In this document: one piece after another, positions 35,087 through 44,347 of the stretch
Numbering within the stretch: position 1 is the stretch's first letter
Layout: each line of letters opens with the position of its first letter
From: Paenibacillus caseinilyticus
Lineage (GTDB): Bacteria; Bacillota; Bacilli; Paenibacillales; NBRC-103111
DNA length: 64,000 nucleotides
Assembly: GCF_027533645.1 (NCBI RefSeq)
Contig: NZ_JAQAGY010000005.1
Span: forward strand, 1-64,000
Direction of reading: 5' to 3'
Made by a program: the position numbers and the translations under genes
The notes under the pieces: generated by a model
What the model was told of the DNA's origin: nothing
The model's input: the letters and a program-made list of their open reading frames with translations, nothing else
The model's database searches: none

Positions 35087-36019
35087 TCACGGCCGCCTAG
35101 CGGCAGGCAGTTCGTCGGCCGTAACCAGCGTGTAGCCGTCCGCCTGCAGCGCCTCAATCATGGCGGGCAGCGCCTGCAACGTGTTCTCCAGCGAGTTCTT
35201 CCGTCCGCCGAAGCTGTGCATCAGCACGATGCCGCCCGGCCTCAGGCGCTCCTTCACGGTCTGCAGGATCTTCCCGTGGGGCGTACCGGCCCAGTCCCGC
35301 GTATCGACCGTCCAGCCGACGAGCGGCCGGCCCAGCGAGGCGAGCGTCCGGCGGACGTCTTCCGAGACGGCGCCATACGGGGCCCGGAAGAGGACCGGAG
35401 CTGAGCCGGTCACCTGGCGCACGGCTTCGTCTCCTGCGGCGATCTCCTCGAGCAGCTGCGGCCCGCTGAGCTTGGAGAGGTCCGCATGATCCCAGGAGTG
35501 GTTGCCGATCCGGTGGCCTTCATCCGAGATGCGGCGGAGCACTTCGGGATACTTCTGCGCTTGACGGCCGACCACGAAGAAGGTGGCTTTCACTTCGTGT
35601 TTCTTCAGAATATCCAGGATCTGCGGCGTGTACCGTCCGTCCGGACCGTCGTCGAAGGTCAAGGCGGCCAGCTTCCTCCCGTCCGGGGCGGGAGAGGCAG
35701 GAGAGGCAGGCGGCTTCTCCTGCAGATCGGACTCGGGCAGTGGAACGGGAGGCTCCGGCAGGGGGGACGGGTAAGCTGCTGGAGCTGAATCTGGATCTGG
35801 AGCCGGAGCAGGGAAAGATGGCAGACTTCCTCCTCCGGAGACGCTGCCGGCTTGAGGTGCCTCCGTCAACAGCGGCGAGCTCTTCATCCCGGCTTCGGTG
35901 GGGGTGGCAGCCGAGGGGGAGAGGGAGTAGGCCGTATACAGTCCGGCCATCAGAAGTGCGGCGGCTCCGAACAGGGGGAGGGCCAAGGGGGAACGTGCGG
36001 GTGCTGGGGGCTTTCTCAT
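35087..36019 (-). CDS. Polysaccharide deacetylase (NodB family), membrane-anchored
   Basis: A 310-aa second NodB-family deacetylase. Residues about 10-32 are a membrane anchor or uncleaved signal (LALPLFGAAALLMAGLYTAYS). Residues 33-110 are a Pro/Ser/Ala-rich wall-spanning linker. The catalytic domain has ALTFDDGPDGRYTP, NHSWDHADL, FRAPYG, DTRDW and LMHSFGG. It is related to PgdA/PdaC-type peptidoglycan GlcNAc deacetylases. The start at 36019 is chosen because the membrane helix then falls at the N-terminus; the ribosome site (GAAGGAAG) is about 13 nt off and the start is therefore less certain. Confidence 0.88.
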   Translation of the reverse strand: MRKPPAPARSPLALPLFGAAALLMAGLYTAYSLSPSAATPTEAGMKSSPLLTEAPQAGSVSGGGSLPSFPAPAPDPDSAPAAYPSPLPEPPVPLPESDLQEKPPASPASPAPDGRKLAALTFDDGPDGRYTPQILDILKKHEVKATFFVVGRQAQKYPEVLRRISDEGHRIGNHSWDHADLSKLSGPQLLEEIAAGDEAVRQVTGSAPVLFRAPYGAVSEDVRRTLASLGRPLVGWTVDTRDWAGTPHGKILQTVKERLRPGGIVLMHSFGGRKNSLENTLQALPAMIEALQADGYTLVTADELPAARRP

Positions 36020-36196
36020 CGTGTCATTTTCGCTTCCTTCGGTCAGGTTCGTTTCTTGCTGATACATAAGACGACAACTGGGGGAAGGAGGTTCATGCAA
36101 TACCGGGTATTTGGGCATCCGCTGCCCCAAAAATGTATGAAATGCCATCGCTTCTGCCGGATGGAGGGCTTCCTGCGGAAGATATGCCTTCGATTG

Positions 36197-36242
36197 CCCA
36201 AATAAGCACACGCTCCCGAGAGGGATCGTGTGCTTATTTTGG
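36197..36242 (-). terminator. Stem-loop downstream of the YflT-like gene
   Basis: CCCAAATAAGCACACG pairs with CGTGTGCTTATTTTGGG around a GC-rich inner loop. T runs are short on both strands, so it may be a weak or bidirectional terminator. Confidence 0.6.
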
Positions 36243-36374
36243 GTTATTGCATCGGTAGCCCGTTCCGTGAACGGCTGCTTATCCATCCGCGAAGTTCCGA
36301 CTGCTGCAGCGGGGAGACGCGTGCATTCCTTGCCGGCAGCGGCCGGCCGGTCTTGCTTGTGGGGGAAGGCGGTC

Positions 36375-36809
36375 TTATCTTCGTTCGCTCATCACCGCAC
36401 CGCCGACAGGGGGCAGGAGAAGTTCTTCGGGCCGGGGGCGCCGGCGCGCCGCCTCGTCAGCTCGGTCCAGTGTGCCTGTATCTTCGTCATACCAGACAAG
36501 AACGATGATCTTCCCCCGGTCCAGCTCCGATTCATACCGCTCGGCATCCAGCGCCGAGATGCCGAGCGACTCCATTTTGGCCCGGAGCTGGTCGCCCCGG
36601 GAACGGAAGAGATTGGCGAAGGCGGTCGCCATGCCTTCCTCCATCATACCGATGGTCTTCGTATCGGTGAGCCGGCTGAGTTCTTGGGCCGTGTCGCCGT
36701 CATGTGCCAGAACATATATTTCGTTCAAAGAATGCCCTTCCAGCCGAAACTGCCGGATGGCTTGGATGGCTGCTTCTTCTCCGTCGACTAATTTCACTTT
36801 GGTTCTCAT
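36375..36809 (-). CDS. General stress protein 17M / YflT-like protein
   Basis: A 144-aa cytoplasmic protein related to YflT, a sigma-B-controlled general stress protein of Bacillus. KVKLVDGEEAAIQAIRQFRLEGHSLNEIYVLAHD is the family opening; TKTIGMMEEGMATAFANLFRSRGDQLRAKMESLGIS and ERYESELDRGKIIVLV follow. The C-terminal tail is Arg/Pro-rich and longer than in the second copy (48958-49299). The start at 36809 follows AGGAGGAATCGCAC. Molecular function unknown. Confidence 0.85.
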   Translation of the reverse strand: MRTKVKLVDGEEAAIQAIRQFRLEGHSLNEIYVLAHDGDTAQELSRLTDTKTIGMMEEGMATAFANLFRSRGDQLRAKMESLGISALDAERYESELDRGKIIVLVWYDEDTGTLDRADEAARRRPRPEELLLPPVGGAVMSERR

Positions 36810-36917
36810 GTGCGATTCCTCCTCTTGATCCTTGGCCTTTCGATCCGGAATTTCCGGAATGCCGCAGTAGGAGTGCACGCTGCCGCTCTGTGGGCGGCAG
36901 ACCCGCTTGATCGGAAA

Positions 36918-36943
36918 TTACCCTGATTTTCCACAGCCGAATC
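36918..36943 (-). promoter_or_regulatory. Candidate sigma-B promoter of the YflT-like gene
   Basis: On the minus strand: GATTCG, 14 bases, GGGTAA. The -10 and spacing match the other sigma-B-type promoters in this window; the -35 fits only 4 of 6 bases of GTTTCA. Confidence 0.4.
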
Positions 36944-36954
36944 ACGCCTGGGCT

Positions 36955-36981
36955 GTTTCAAAGTCCCCCTTTTGTGGTTAC
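36955..36981 (+). promoter_or_regulatory. Possible sigma-B-type promoter of the signalling operon (weak)
   Basis: GTTTCA (36955-36960), 15 bases, GGTTAC (36976-36981). A sigma-A TATAAT lies further down (37001-37006) but without a good -35. Either could drive the rsbY-like operon. Confidence 0.3.
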
Positions 36982-37166
36982 ATATGTTTATCTTTTTCGC
37001 TATAATAGTAGGAACGGAACATCAAGGAGCGGACAACCAAGGAACGATAGCGCAGGGAACCGGCGGGATAGGGAACATCGGGGGCCGGGTACGAGACGGA
37101 CTACCCGATGTATGCTATACCGGTACACAACCTACGGATGCAATGAACAAGAGGAGACCGAATGTT

Positions 37167-38324
37167 ATGAATATCGCAATTGTCGACGACAACCCGGTGA
37201 ATATTATCGTCATCGAGAAAATACTTAAGAGTGCGGGCTATGATTCCTTCTGGAAATCTTCTTCCGCCAAGGAAATGCTGGAGCGGCTGACGGAGAGTGC
37301 CGATGGGGGCAAAGTCCCCGTCGATCTCATTCTGATGGATATGATGATGCCCGAGATGGACGGTATTGAAGCGTGCCGACTCATTCAAGGCGATGAACGG
37401 CTGCGGGATATTCCCATCATTATCGTAACGGCACTCGGAGATTCAAATAAACTGGCCGAAGCCCTGGAGGCCGGCGCCATCGATTATGTCATGAAGCCCG
37501 TCAACAAGGTGGAGCTGATCGCCCGGATCCGGGTGGCCCTCCGCTTGAAGTACGAGAAGGATTGGCATAAGGAGAACGAGGCCCGGATCCGCAGAGAGCT
37601 CGATCTGGCGAAGCAGGTGCAGAGCAGCGTGCTCAGCGCACCGCTGCAGAAGGAACACCTCGATATCCGGGCCGCTTACCACCCCTCATCCGAATTGGCC
37701 GGCGACTTGTACGCCTGGCACCGCATTGACGAACACCGCCACGGCATCATCATACTCGATATTATGGGGCACGGGATTTCCTCGTCCCTTGTCTGCATGT
37801 TCATCTCATCGGTCATGCAGGATACGATTACCCGCTTTGTTTCGCCCGAATTTGTCGTGGCGGAGCTTAACCGGTACATGCACCAGCTCAACCACAAGAA
37901 CCCGTCGATGAGCTATTATTTTACAGCCGTCTACCTCCTGATCGATACCCATAACAAGACGATCGAATACGTCAATGCCGGGCATCCGCCGGGATTCCTG
38001 TTCGAGGAGGGCAAGCCGCCGGTGGCGCTGAGCCAAGGCTGCTGCGCGGTCGGCTTCTTCGACCAGATGGATATAACGAAGAGCATCTTCACCTATGAGA
38101 ACCCGATCCGGATCGCCCTGTATACGGACGGTCTGCTGGAATCCATCCCGATGCCCTCCGATTATCCCGATGATGCGGCGGAGTCCGATCTGCTGGCCCT
38201 TCGTCTGCAGGGGCTCATCTACGGGGAAGAAGACCCGAACCGGCTGGTCGAAGCGCTGCTGCCGGACGACATCTGGGAGACGCAGAGCGATGACATCTGC
38301 ATGGTGTTGATTCAGGCCACATAA
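37167..38324 (+). CDS. Response regulator fused to PP2C phosphatase (RsbY-like)
   Basis: A 385-aa protein. Residues 1-120 are a receiver domain (NIAIVDDNPVN acidic pocket, phospho-acceptor D58 in LILMDMMMPEMDG, Lys in YVMKPVNK). A helical linker (LKYEKDWHKENEARIRREL) leads to a PP2C/SpoIIE-type Ser phosphatase from about 190 (AYHPSSELAGDLYAWH, IIILDIMGHGISSSL, YVNAGHPPGFLF, LYTDGLLE), whose metal-binding Asp and Gly residues are intact. This is the architecture of RsbY, which dephosphorylates RsbV~P to free sigma-B. The start at 37167 follows GAGGAGACC. It is the first gene of a four-gene operon with the kinase that probably phosphorylates it. Confidence 0.9.
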   Translation: MNIAIVDDNPVNIIVIEKILKSAGYDSFWKSSSAKEMLERLTESADGGKVPVDLILMDMMMPEMDGIEACRLIQGDERLRDIPIIIVTALGDSNKLAEALEAGAIDYVMKPVNKVELIARIRVALRLKYEKDWHKENEARIRRELDLAKQVQSSVLSAPLQKEHLDIRAAYHPSSELAGDLYAWHRIDEHRHGIIILDIMGHGISSSLVCMFISSVMQDTITRFVSPEFVVAELNRYMHQLNHKNPSMSYYFTAVYLLIDTHNKTIEYVNAGHPPGFLFEEGKPPVALSQGCCAVGFFDQMDITKSIFTYENPIRIALYTDGLLESIPMPSDYPDDAAESDLLALRLQGLIYGEEDPNRLVEALLPDDIWETQSDDICMVLIQAT

Positions 38325-38388
38325 GCCTCCATAGGGGCATGTGCCGCTGCACAGGAGTCACTACAGAGGAGAGAGAGGAAGCCCAGGG

Positions 38389-41300
38389 ATGAAGATCAGA
38401 ACAAAGCTGTTCGCAGGATTCGGCGTCCTGCTGCTGCTGCTGTTCACGCTGGCAGGCATTGGGATTACCAGACTGACAAGCACGGACGACAGCCTCGGCG
38501 AAATTTACGGAAACCGTTACAATAAAGTAAAGCTGGCTACCGGAGTCCGCAACAATGCCACGGAGCTGGCGAAGGGGGTCGCGAACCTTCTGCTGATCTC
38601 CACGCCGGAGAGCGACAAGAAGAATCTGGAGCTCATCCGAACCAGTTCCGCCAACGTCCAGAAGGCGATGGAGGACTTGAGCACGCTGGATTATACGCCG
38701 CAGGGCAAGGAGCTTGTGAACAAGTTGCTTGCCAGCGGGCGGCGTTACCTGGAATACAAGGATCAGACGCTGGGCCTGTACCAGAACGGCAAAGTCGCCG
38801 AAGCGAACAACCTTCGCACGAGCAGCGGCGTCAATATTCAAGACGAGTTCACCGCAAGCATGACGGCTTTCAGCGGTTATCAGGAAGAGCAGATGGATGC
38901 GGCGATCGCGAATGCTTTGAACCAGAACAAGCAGACGATGGCGGCCACCGGTCTCCTGACCCTGGTGACGCTGCTCTTATCCGTTGCCATCATGTACTGG
39001 ATTATCTCGTCCATGACGAAGGGCCTCGGCACCTTGACGCTCATGCTCCGCGGCTTCGCCGACGGGCGCTGGGGAGAGAATTCGTACAGAGTGCCGATTA
39101 CCACAACGGACGAATTCGGGCAGCTGGCGACCGTGTTCAACCAGCTGGCGGATCATCTGGACCAGACGACAGCCAAAGAGCAGGCGCTGCACCAGCTGAA
39201 CGAAGAGAATCTGTGGCTTCAGACGCAGGTGAGCGATATGTATTCCGCTATGCAGGGTATGACCCGGCTGAAGGAGATGGGGGAGCTGTTCATCGGACAG
39301 CTCGCCCGCACGGTCGAAGCGCAGGACGGCGCCTTCTACGTGCTGAAGGACGAAGGCTTGACCCGGAAGCTGGAGCTGACCGGGACGTACGCACGCAGCG
39401 GAGTCCAAGCGGCGGATTCCTTCCAAATCGGGGAAGGTCTTGTGGGCCAGTGTGCCAAGGACGGCAAGCCGATCCTGCTGCAAGGCGGTGGGGAGCAGGG
39501 ACAGATCCGGCTTGCCTTCGGAGATATGAAGCCGGTGACAGTCCTGGTACAGCCTGTCCTGTACGATGACGAGGTCATCGGTGTGTTCGAGCTCCTCTCG
39601 CTCAAGGCCTATTCAGACCTCGAGATGAAGTTCATTGAGCAGATTGCCGAAGTCGGCGGTGTGGTGTTGAATTCCCTGCAGGGCCGCCTGAAGATCGAAG
39701 AGCTCCTCCGGATTCACCAAGCGCTGACCGAGGAGCTCCAGACCCAGTCGGAGGAGCTGCTCTCGCAGCAGGACGAACTGAAGACGAGCAACGAGCGGCT
39801 CGAGGATCAGGCCAAGGCGCTTCGCGCCTCGGAAGAGCTTCTGCAGCGGCAGCAGGAGGAGCTCGAACAGAGCAACGAGGAGCTGCAGCGCAAGACGTCC
39901 GAGCTCGAGATCCAGATCCGCGAAACCGAAGAGGTGAACCGCCAGGTCGAGCTCGCCCGCGATTCCCTCGAGAAGCAGGCACTGGAGCTCGCGGTAGCTT
40001 CGAGGTACAAGACCGAGTTCCTCGCCAACATGTCCCACGAACTGCGTACGCCGCTGAACTCGCTGCTCATCTTGTCCCAGCTGCTCAAGGAGAATAAGGA
40101 CAGCAACCTGTCCCCCAAGCAGGTCGAATACGCCGAGACGATCCATTCCTCGGGCAGCGACCTGCTGCGCCTCATCGATGACGTGCTGGATCTGGCCAAG
40201 GTCGAGTCCGGGCGGCTCGATGTCCATATGGAGACGGTGCTTGTGCAGGATGTGATCGATTCGCTGCAGCGGTCGTTCCTGCCGGTGGCCCGCAACCGGA
40301 TGCTGGCCTTCGAGATCGAAGTCATGGAAGGCACGCCGGTCAGCCTGCAGAGCGACAACCTCCGGATGCAGCAGATTCTGAAGAATCTGCTCTCGAACGC
40401 CTTCAAGTTCACGGACAGCGGCTGCGTGAAGCTGACCGTCCAGCCGGCGGAGCGAGGGGAGCGGATGCTGGCATTCACCGTGGAGGATACCGGCGTGGGC
40501 ATCCCTGAAGAGAAGCAGGAGCTTGTATTCGAGGCTTTCCAGCAGGCGGACGGCACCACCAGCCGCAAGTACGGAGGAACCGGGCTGGGTCTGTCGATCT
40601 CCAGGCAGCTCGCTGCCTTGCTGGGCGGGACGATCGAACTCGAGAGCGAAGAGGGCCGGGGCAGCCGGTTCACCCTCTGCCTGCCGATGAGCAGCGCCAA
40701 GCCGGCCAACGCTCCGGCATCGGCCGTGCTTGCCGGCGGCCTGCATGAAGCCCGCGACGCGGTAGCCGCTGCGCTTGCTTCTTCGGCGGGTCTGTCCCGT
40801 AGGGGGGCGCTGGCCATGCCGGGTGTCCGATCGGCCCTGTCGGCGCCGGTGCTGCGCCCTCCGGGAGCGGACCCCGGCGGAGATTCGTTCGCCGATGACC
40901 GGGAACATATCGAACCGAGCGACAAGGTGCTGCTGATTATCGAGGATGACGCCCACTTTGCGACGATTCTCCTCGATATGGCGCGCAGCCGCGGATTCAA
41001 GGGGGTGGTCGCGCTCCAAGGCGACTCGGGTCTGCAGCTGGCGAAGCAGCTTCGGCCCGATGCCATTCTGCTCGATATCCAGCTGCCGGTGCTCGACGGC
41101 TGGGGTGTAATGGTCCAGCTCAAGAGCGATGCGGCCACGCGCCATATTCCGGTCCATGTCATCTCGGTGAACGATGAAGTGCTGCAGGGGCTGTCGATGG
41201 GGGCCATCGCCTGGCTGCGCAAGCCGTCGACCCGCGATCATCTCGACCAGGCGTTCGAACAGATCCAGACGTTCCTCGAACGCGATATCCGCAGCCTGCT

Positions 41301-42093
41301 GATTGTCGAACCCGACGAAGCCCAGCGGATCGCCCTGATCGAGCTGATCGCACACGACGATGTGTCGATTACGCCGGCCGGGAGCGGACGGGAAGCGCTT
41401 GAGGCGCTGCGGACGCAGACCTACGACTGCATGGTCCTCGACTTTAAGCTGCGGGACATGGCGGTATACGAGCTGCTGGACGCTGTCAAAGGCGATGCGG
41501 AACTGCGCCGTCTGCCGATCATTATCTACACGGGAACCGAACTCGATAAGAAAGAACAGCTGAGGCTGAAGAAATACGCGGAATCGATTATTATTAAAGA
41601 TGTCCGGTCGCCGGAGCGTCTGCTCGACGAGACGTCGTTGTTCCTGCACCGGGTACAGGAGCGGCTCCCCGAAGAGAAGAAGACCGTGCTGCAGAAGCTT
41701 CACAGCATCGAAGCCGTCTTCTCGGGCAAGAAGGTGCTGATTGTCGACGACGATATCCGCAATGTCTTCGCCCTCTCGAATCTCCTCGAAGGCTTGGGAA
41801 TGCAGGTGGCGTTCGCCGAGACAGGCAAGGGCGCGCTGGAGCAGCTCGAGAAGGAACCGGACTTCGATCTCGTGCTTATGGATATCATGATGCCGGTGAT
41901 GGACGGGTACGAGGCGATGCGCTCGATCCGCAACGACGAACGGTTCGACCGCCTGCCGATCATCGCCTTGACGGCCAAAGCCATGAAGGATGACAGGGAG
42001 AAGTGCATCCAGGCCGGCGCCTCCGACTATATTACGAAACCGGTGCATACCGAACAGCTCTTCTCGCTGATGCGGGTGTGGCTGAATAAGTAA
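38389..42093 (+). CDS. Multi-domain hybrid histidine kinase with three receivers (RsbK-like)
   Basis: A 1234-aa membrane sensor kinase. TM1 at about 8-27, an extracytoplasmic helical domain of CHASE3/4HB type (about 30-183), TM2 (about 185-208), HAMP (209-262), GAF (about 291-424) and a long coiled coil (about 434-540). HisKA carries H550 (LANMSHELRTPLNS), and HATPase (about 640-767) has N box LKNLLSNAFKF and G box DTGVGIPEEK. Three receivers follow: REC1 (about 847-960, D896), REC2 (about 968-1084, D1018, acidic pocket altered to VEPDE) and REC3 (about 1115-1230, D1165 in LMDIMMPVMDG). Preceded by an RsbY-like gene and followed by a CheR-type gene, as in the RsbKMY module. It probably senses stress and feeds phosphate to the REC-PP2C protein. 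Confidence 0.92.
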   Translation: MKIRTKLFAGFGVLLLLLFTLAGIGITRLTSTDDSLGEIYGNRYNKVKLATGVRNNATELAKGVANLLLISTPESDKKNLELIRTSSANVQKAMEDLSTLDYTPQGKELVNKLLASGRRYLEYKDQTLGLYQNGKVAEANNLRTSSGVNIQDEFTASMTAFSGYQEEQMDAAIANALNQNKQTMAATGLLTLVTLLLSVAIMYWIISSMTKGLGTLTLMLRGFADGRWGENSYRVPITTTDEFGQLATVFNQLADHLDQTTAKEQALHQLNEENLWLQTQVSDMYSAMQGMTRLKEMGELFIGQLARTVEAQDGAFYVLKDEGLTRKLELTGTYARSGVQAADSFQIGEGLVGQCAKDGKPILLQGGGEQGQIRLAFGDMKPVTVLVQPVLYDDEVIGVFELLSLKAYSDLEMKFIEQIAEVGGVVLNSLQGRLKIEELLRIHQALTEELQTQSEELLSQQDELKTSNERLEDQAKALRASEELLQRQQEELEQSNEELQRKTSELEIQIRETEEVNRQVELARDSLEKQALELAVASRYKTEFLANMSHELRTPLNSLLILSQLLKENKDSNLSPKQVEYAETIHSSGSDLLRLIDDVLDLAKVESGRLDVHMETVLVQDVIDSLQRSFLPVARNRMLAFEIEVMEGTPVSLQSDNLRMQQILKNLLSNAFKFTDSGCVKLTVQPAERGERMLAFTVEDTGVGIPEEKQELVFEAFQQADGTTSRKYGGTGLGLSISRQLAALLGGTIELESEEGRGSRFTLCLPMSSAKPANAPASAVLAGGLHEARDAVAAALASSAGLSRRGALAMPGVRSALSAPVLRPPGADPGGDSFADDREHIEPSDKVLLIIEDDAHFATILLDMARSRGFKGVVALQGDSGLQLAKQLRPDAILLDIQLPVLDGWGVMVQLKSDAATRHIPVHVISVNDEVLQGLSMGAIAWLRKPSTRDHLDQAFEQIQTFLERDIRSLLIVEPDEAQRIALIELIAHDDVSITPAGSGREALEALRTQTYDCMVLDFKLRDMAVYELLDAVKGDAELRRLPIIIYTGTELDKKEQLRLKKYAESIIIKDVRSPERLLDETSLFLHRVQERLPEEKKTVLQKLHSIEAVFSGKKVLIVDDDIRNVFALSNLLEGLGMQVAFAETGKGALEQLEKEPDFDLVLMDIMMPVMDGYEAMRSIRNDERFDRLPIIALTAKAMKDDREKCIQAGASDYITKPVHTEQLFSLMRVWLNK

Positions 42094-42094
42094 G

Positions 42095-43000
42095 ATGGAT
42101 CACAAGAAGAGGGACGATCTCGAGGAACTCCTGATGCGTAGCAGCGCCCCTTCGGAGGCGGGCGGCGCGAGCAAAGAGGAGGAAGAACGCGAGCGGATCG
42201 AAATTACCCTGCTGCTCGAAGGCTTGTTCCGCTTGTACGGTTATGATTTTCGCAATTATGCTTATGCGTCCCTGCGGCGGAGGGTGTGGCACCGGATCCA
42301 CGCCGAGAAGCTGCGGACGGTCTCGGGGCTGCAGGAGCGGGTGCTGCATGACCGGGACTGCATGGAGCGTCTGCTGTCCGACCTGGTGATTCATGTGACC
42401 GAGATGTTCCGGGACCCAAGCATGTTCGCCGCGATCCAGGAGCAGGTCATTCCGGAGCTGCGAAAGCTCCCGGCAATCCGGATCTGGCACGCAGGCTGCT
42501 CTACAGGCGAAGAGGTGTATTCCATGGCGATCCTGCTTCATGAAGAAGGATTGTACGGAAAGACGCGGATCTATGCGACGGATATTAACGAGGAAGTGCT
42601 TCAGAAGGCAGAGAAAGCCAGCTATCCATTGAAGAAGATGCAGGATTACACCAATAATTACATCCGCGCCGGAGGCCAGGACGCCTTCTCCAACTACTAT
42701 AGCACGGCCGGCAGTTCGGCGGTGTTCCATCCGTTCCTGAGGGAGAATGTGGTCTTCGCCCAGCATAATCTGGTAACGGACCGTTCGTTCAACGAGTTCC
42801 ATCTCATCCTCTGCCGCAATGTGCTGATCTACTTCGATAACTTCCTGCAGAATCAGGTGCACGACCTTTTCTTCCAAAGCCTCAGCAGGAGCGGTTTCCT
42901 AGTGCTCGGGCATAAGGAGTCGATTTCTTTCACGAAGCATGCGGCGGGATATGAAACGGTGAACGGCCAGGAGAAAATTTTCCGTATGAACGATAAATGA
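42095..43000 (+). CDS. CheR-type protein-glutamate methyltransferase (RsbM-like)
   Basis: A 301-aa SAM-dependent methyltransferase of the CheR family. The N-terminal helical domain (about 35-110) has [21 protein letters not shown]. The SAM-binding motif [19 protein letters not shown] begins at about residue 129, with [20 protein letters not shown] and [14 protein letters not shown] after it. It starts 1 nt after the kinase stop codon. No chemoreceptor, CheB or other che gene is near, so the likely substrate is the adjacent kinase, as shown for RsbM and RsbK in the Bacillus cereus group. That assignment is by architecture and context. Confidence 0.9.
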   Translation: MDHKKRDDLEELLMRSSAPSEAGGASKEEEERERIEITLLLEGLFRLYGYDFRNYAYASLRRRVWHRIHAEKLRTVSGLQERVLHDRDCMERLLSDLVIHVTEMFRDPSMFAAIQEQVIPELRKLPAIRIWHAGCSTGEEVYSMAILLHEEGLYGKTRIYATDINEEVLQKAEKASYPLKKMQDYTNNYIRAGGQDAFSNYYSTAGSSAVFHPFLRENVVFAQHNLVTDRSFNEFHLILCRNVLIYFDNFLQNQVHDLFFQSLSRSGFLVLGHKESISFTKHAAGYETVNGQEKIFRMNDK

Positions 43001-43011
43001 GGTGTGATCTT

Positions 43012-44208
43012 ATGGAGGAACCGATCCGCATTCTAATGGTGGACGATCAGCCGGAGAACCTGCTGGCGCTCGAAGCCGTGCTTGAGGATCAGAATTACCA
43101 TCTCGTGAAGGCCTCCTCTGGAGAGGAGGCGCTGCGCTGTCTGCTCAAGCACGAATTCGCGGTCATCGTTCTCGATGTTCAGATGCCGGGAATGGACGGA
43201 TTTGAAACCGCCCAGTGGATCAAATCGAGGGAAAGAACCAAGGCGGTCCCCATTATCTTCATTACCGCAGCTCCCGATGAGCAGGATGATTATTCATTCA
43301 CCGCTTATTCGGTCGGCGCGATTGATTATATCGTCAAACCGTTCGTTCCGCATATCCTGAAGTCCAAGATCGAGGGCTTCGTCTCGATCTACCTGGCGCA
43401 CAAGAAGCTGCAGCAGCAGACGGATCTGCTTAATGAGCGGACGCGGGAGTTGGAGCGGGCGAAGGTACAGGCCGAACAGGCCGCTCAGGCCAAGTCCCAG
43501 TTCCTGGCTGTGATGAGCCACGAGATCCGGACGCCGCTCAATGGCGTGATCGCCATGGCGGATCTCCTCGAAGAAACGGATCTGAGCGAGGAACAGCGGG
43601 AATATGCGGAGACGATCCGGCGAAGCGGTGCGGCACTGCTCTACATTATCAATGATATTCTGGATCTCTCGAAGATCGAGTCAGGGAAGATGGAGCTGAA
43701 GGAAGAAGCGATGAACCTCCGTATCTGTCTCATGGAGACGATCGAGATGTTCCATGCCGAATCCCGTCATAAATCGCTGGAGATGACCTATGACATCGAC
43801 CCGTCGGTGCCAGGGTGCATTCTCGGCGACGAATCGAGGCTCCGGCAGATTCTCATTAACCTGATCGGCAATGCGGTCAAGTTCACGGACCAAGGCGGAA
43901 TCCATGTCTCGGTCACGGAGGTGGAGCGCGAAGGGGATCGGCTGCAGCTCGAACTGCGGGTGGCGGATACGGGGATCGGCATACCGGAGGAGAAGCGGAA
44001 TCTGCTCTTCCAGCCGTTCACCCAGGTGGATTCGTCGATGACCCGCAGGTACGGCGGTACGGGCCTCGGCCTGGCGATCTGCCGGAACTTGGTGCATCTT
44101 ATGGGCGGAACGATTGCTCTAGGGTCCTCGGACCGTAAGGGGGCGGAGTTCATCTTCACGATCGCCGTCCGGGCCTGCGAGGAACATGAATACATAAGCA
44201 TGTCGTAA
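43012..44208 (+). CDS. Receiver-histidine kinase hybrid
   Basis: A 398-aa soluble kinase with an N-terminal receiver (about 1-120; acidic pocket MVDDQPEN, D55 in [13 protein letters not shown], Lys in YIVKPFVP), a coiled-coil linker ([19 protein letters not shown]), HisKA with H170 ([14 protein letters not shown]) and HATPase ([37 protein letters not shown]). No membrane span. Start 43012 is chosen because GAGGTGTGATCT precedes it; the ATG at 42997 overlaps the previous stop but lacks a site. It may take phosphate from the large kinase or act as a second input to the REC-PP2C protein. A terminator follows the gene. Confidence 0.92.
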   Translation: MEEPIRILMVDDQPENLLALEAVLEDQNYHLVKASSGEEALRCLLKHEFAVIVLDVQMPGMDGFETAQWIKSRERTKAVPIIFITAAPDEQDDYSFTAYSVGAIDYIVKPFVPHILKSKIEGFVSIYLAHKKLQQQTDLLNERTRELERAKVQAEQAAQAKSQFLAVMSHEIRTPLNGVIAMADLLEETDLSEEQREYAETIRRSGAALLYIINDILDLSKIESGKMELKEEAMNLRICLMETIEMFHAESRHKSLEMTYDIDPSVPGCILGDESRLRQILINLIGNAVKFTDQGGIHVSVTEVEREGDRLQLELRVADTGIGIPEEKRNLLFQPFTQVDSSMTRRYGGTGLGLAICRNLVHLMGGTIALGSSDRKGAEFIFTIAVRACEEHEYISMS

Positions 44209-44283
44209 GCTTGCCGCTTTGGGGCAGTACAAGTCCCCGCGTTATACAACAAAAACTGCCGAGGAAGAATCCACGGCAGGGAG

Positions 44284-44309
44284 GCACCTCCGGGAGGAGG
44301 TGCTTTTTT
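44284..44309 (+). terminator. Terminator of the signalling operon
   Basis: GCACCTCC (44284-44291) pairs with GGAGGTGC (44296-44303) around GGGA, followed by six T. Confidence 0.92.
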
Positions 44310-44347
44310 GTTATGGGCCCATGATACTCGGCGAATCCGAACGGTGC

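Noticed and set aside
39613..42048. 811-codon minus-strand open frame opposite the large hybrid kinase
   Set aside because: Same cause: biased third positions keep the opposite strand open. The plus-strand kinase has all catalytic motifs.
42095..43000. Chemotaxis role for the CheR-type protein
   Set aside because: No chemoreceptor, CheA, CheB or flagellar gene is nearby; it lies between two kinase genes in an RsbKMY-like operon.
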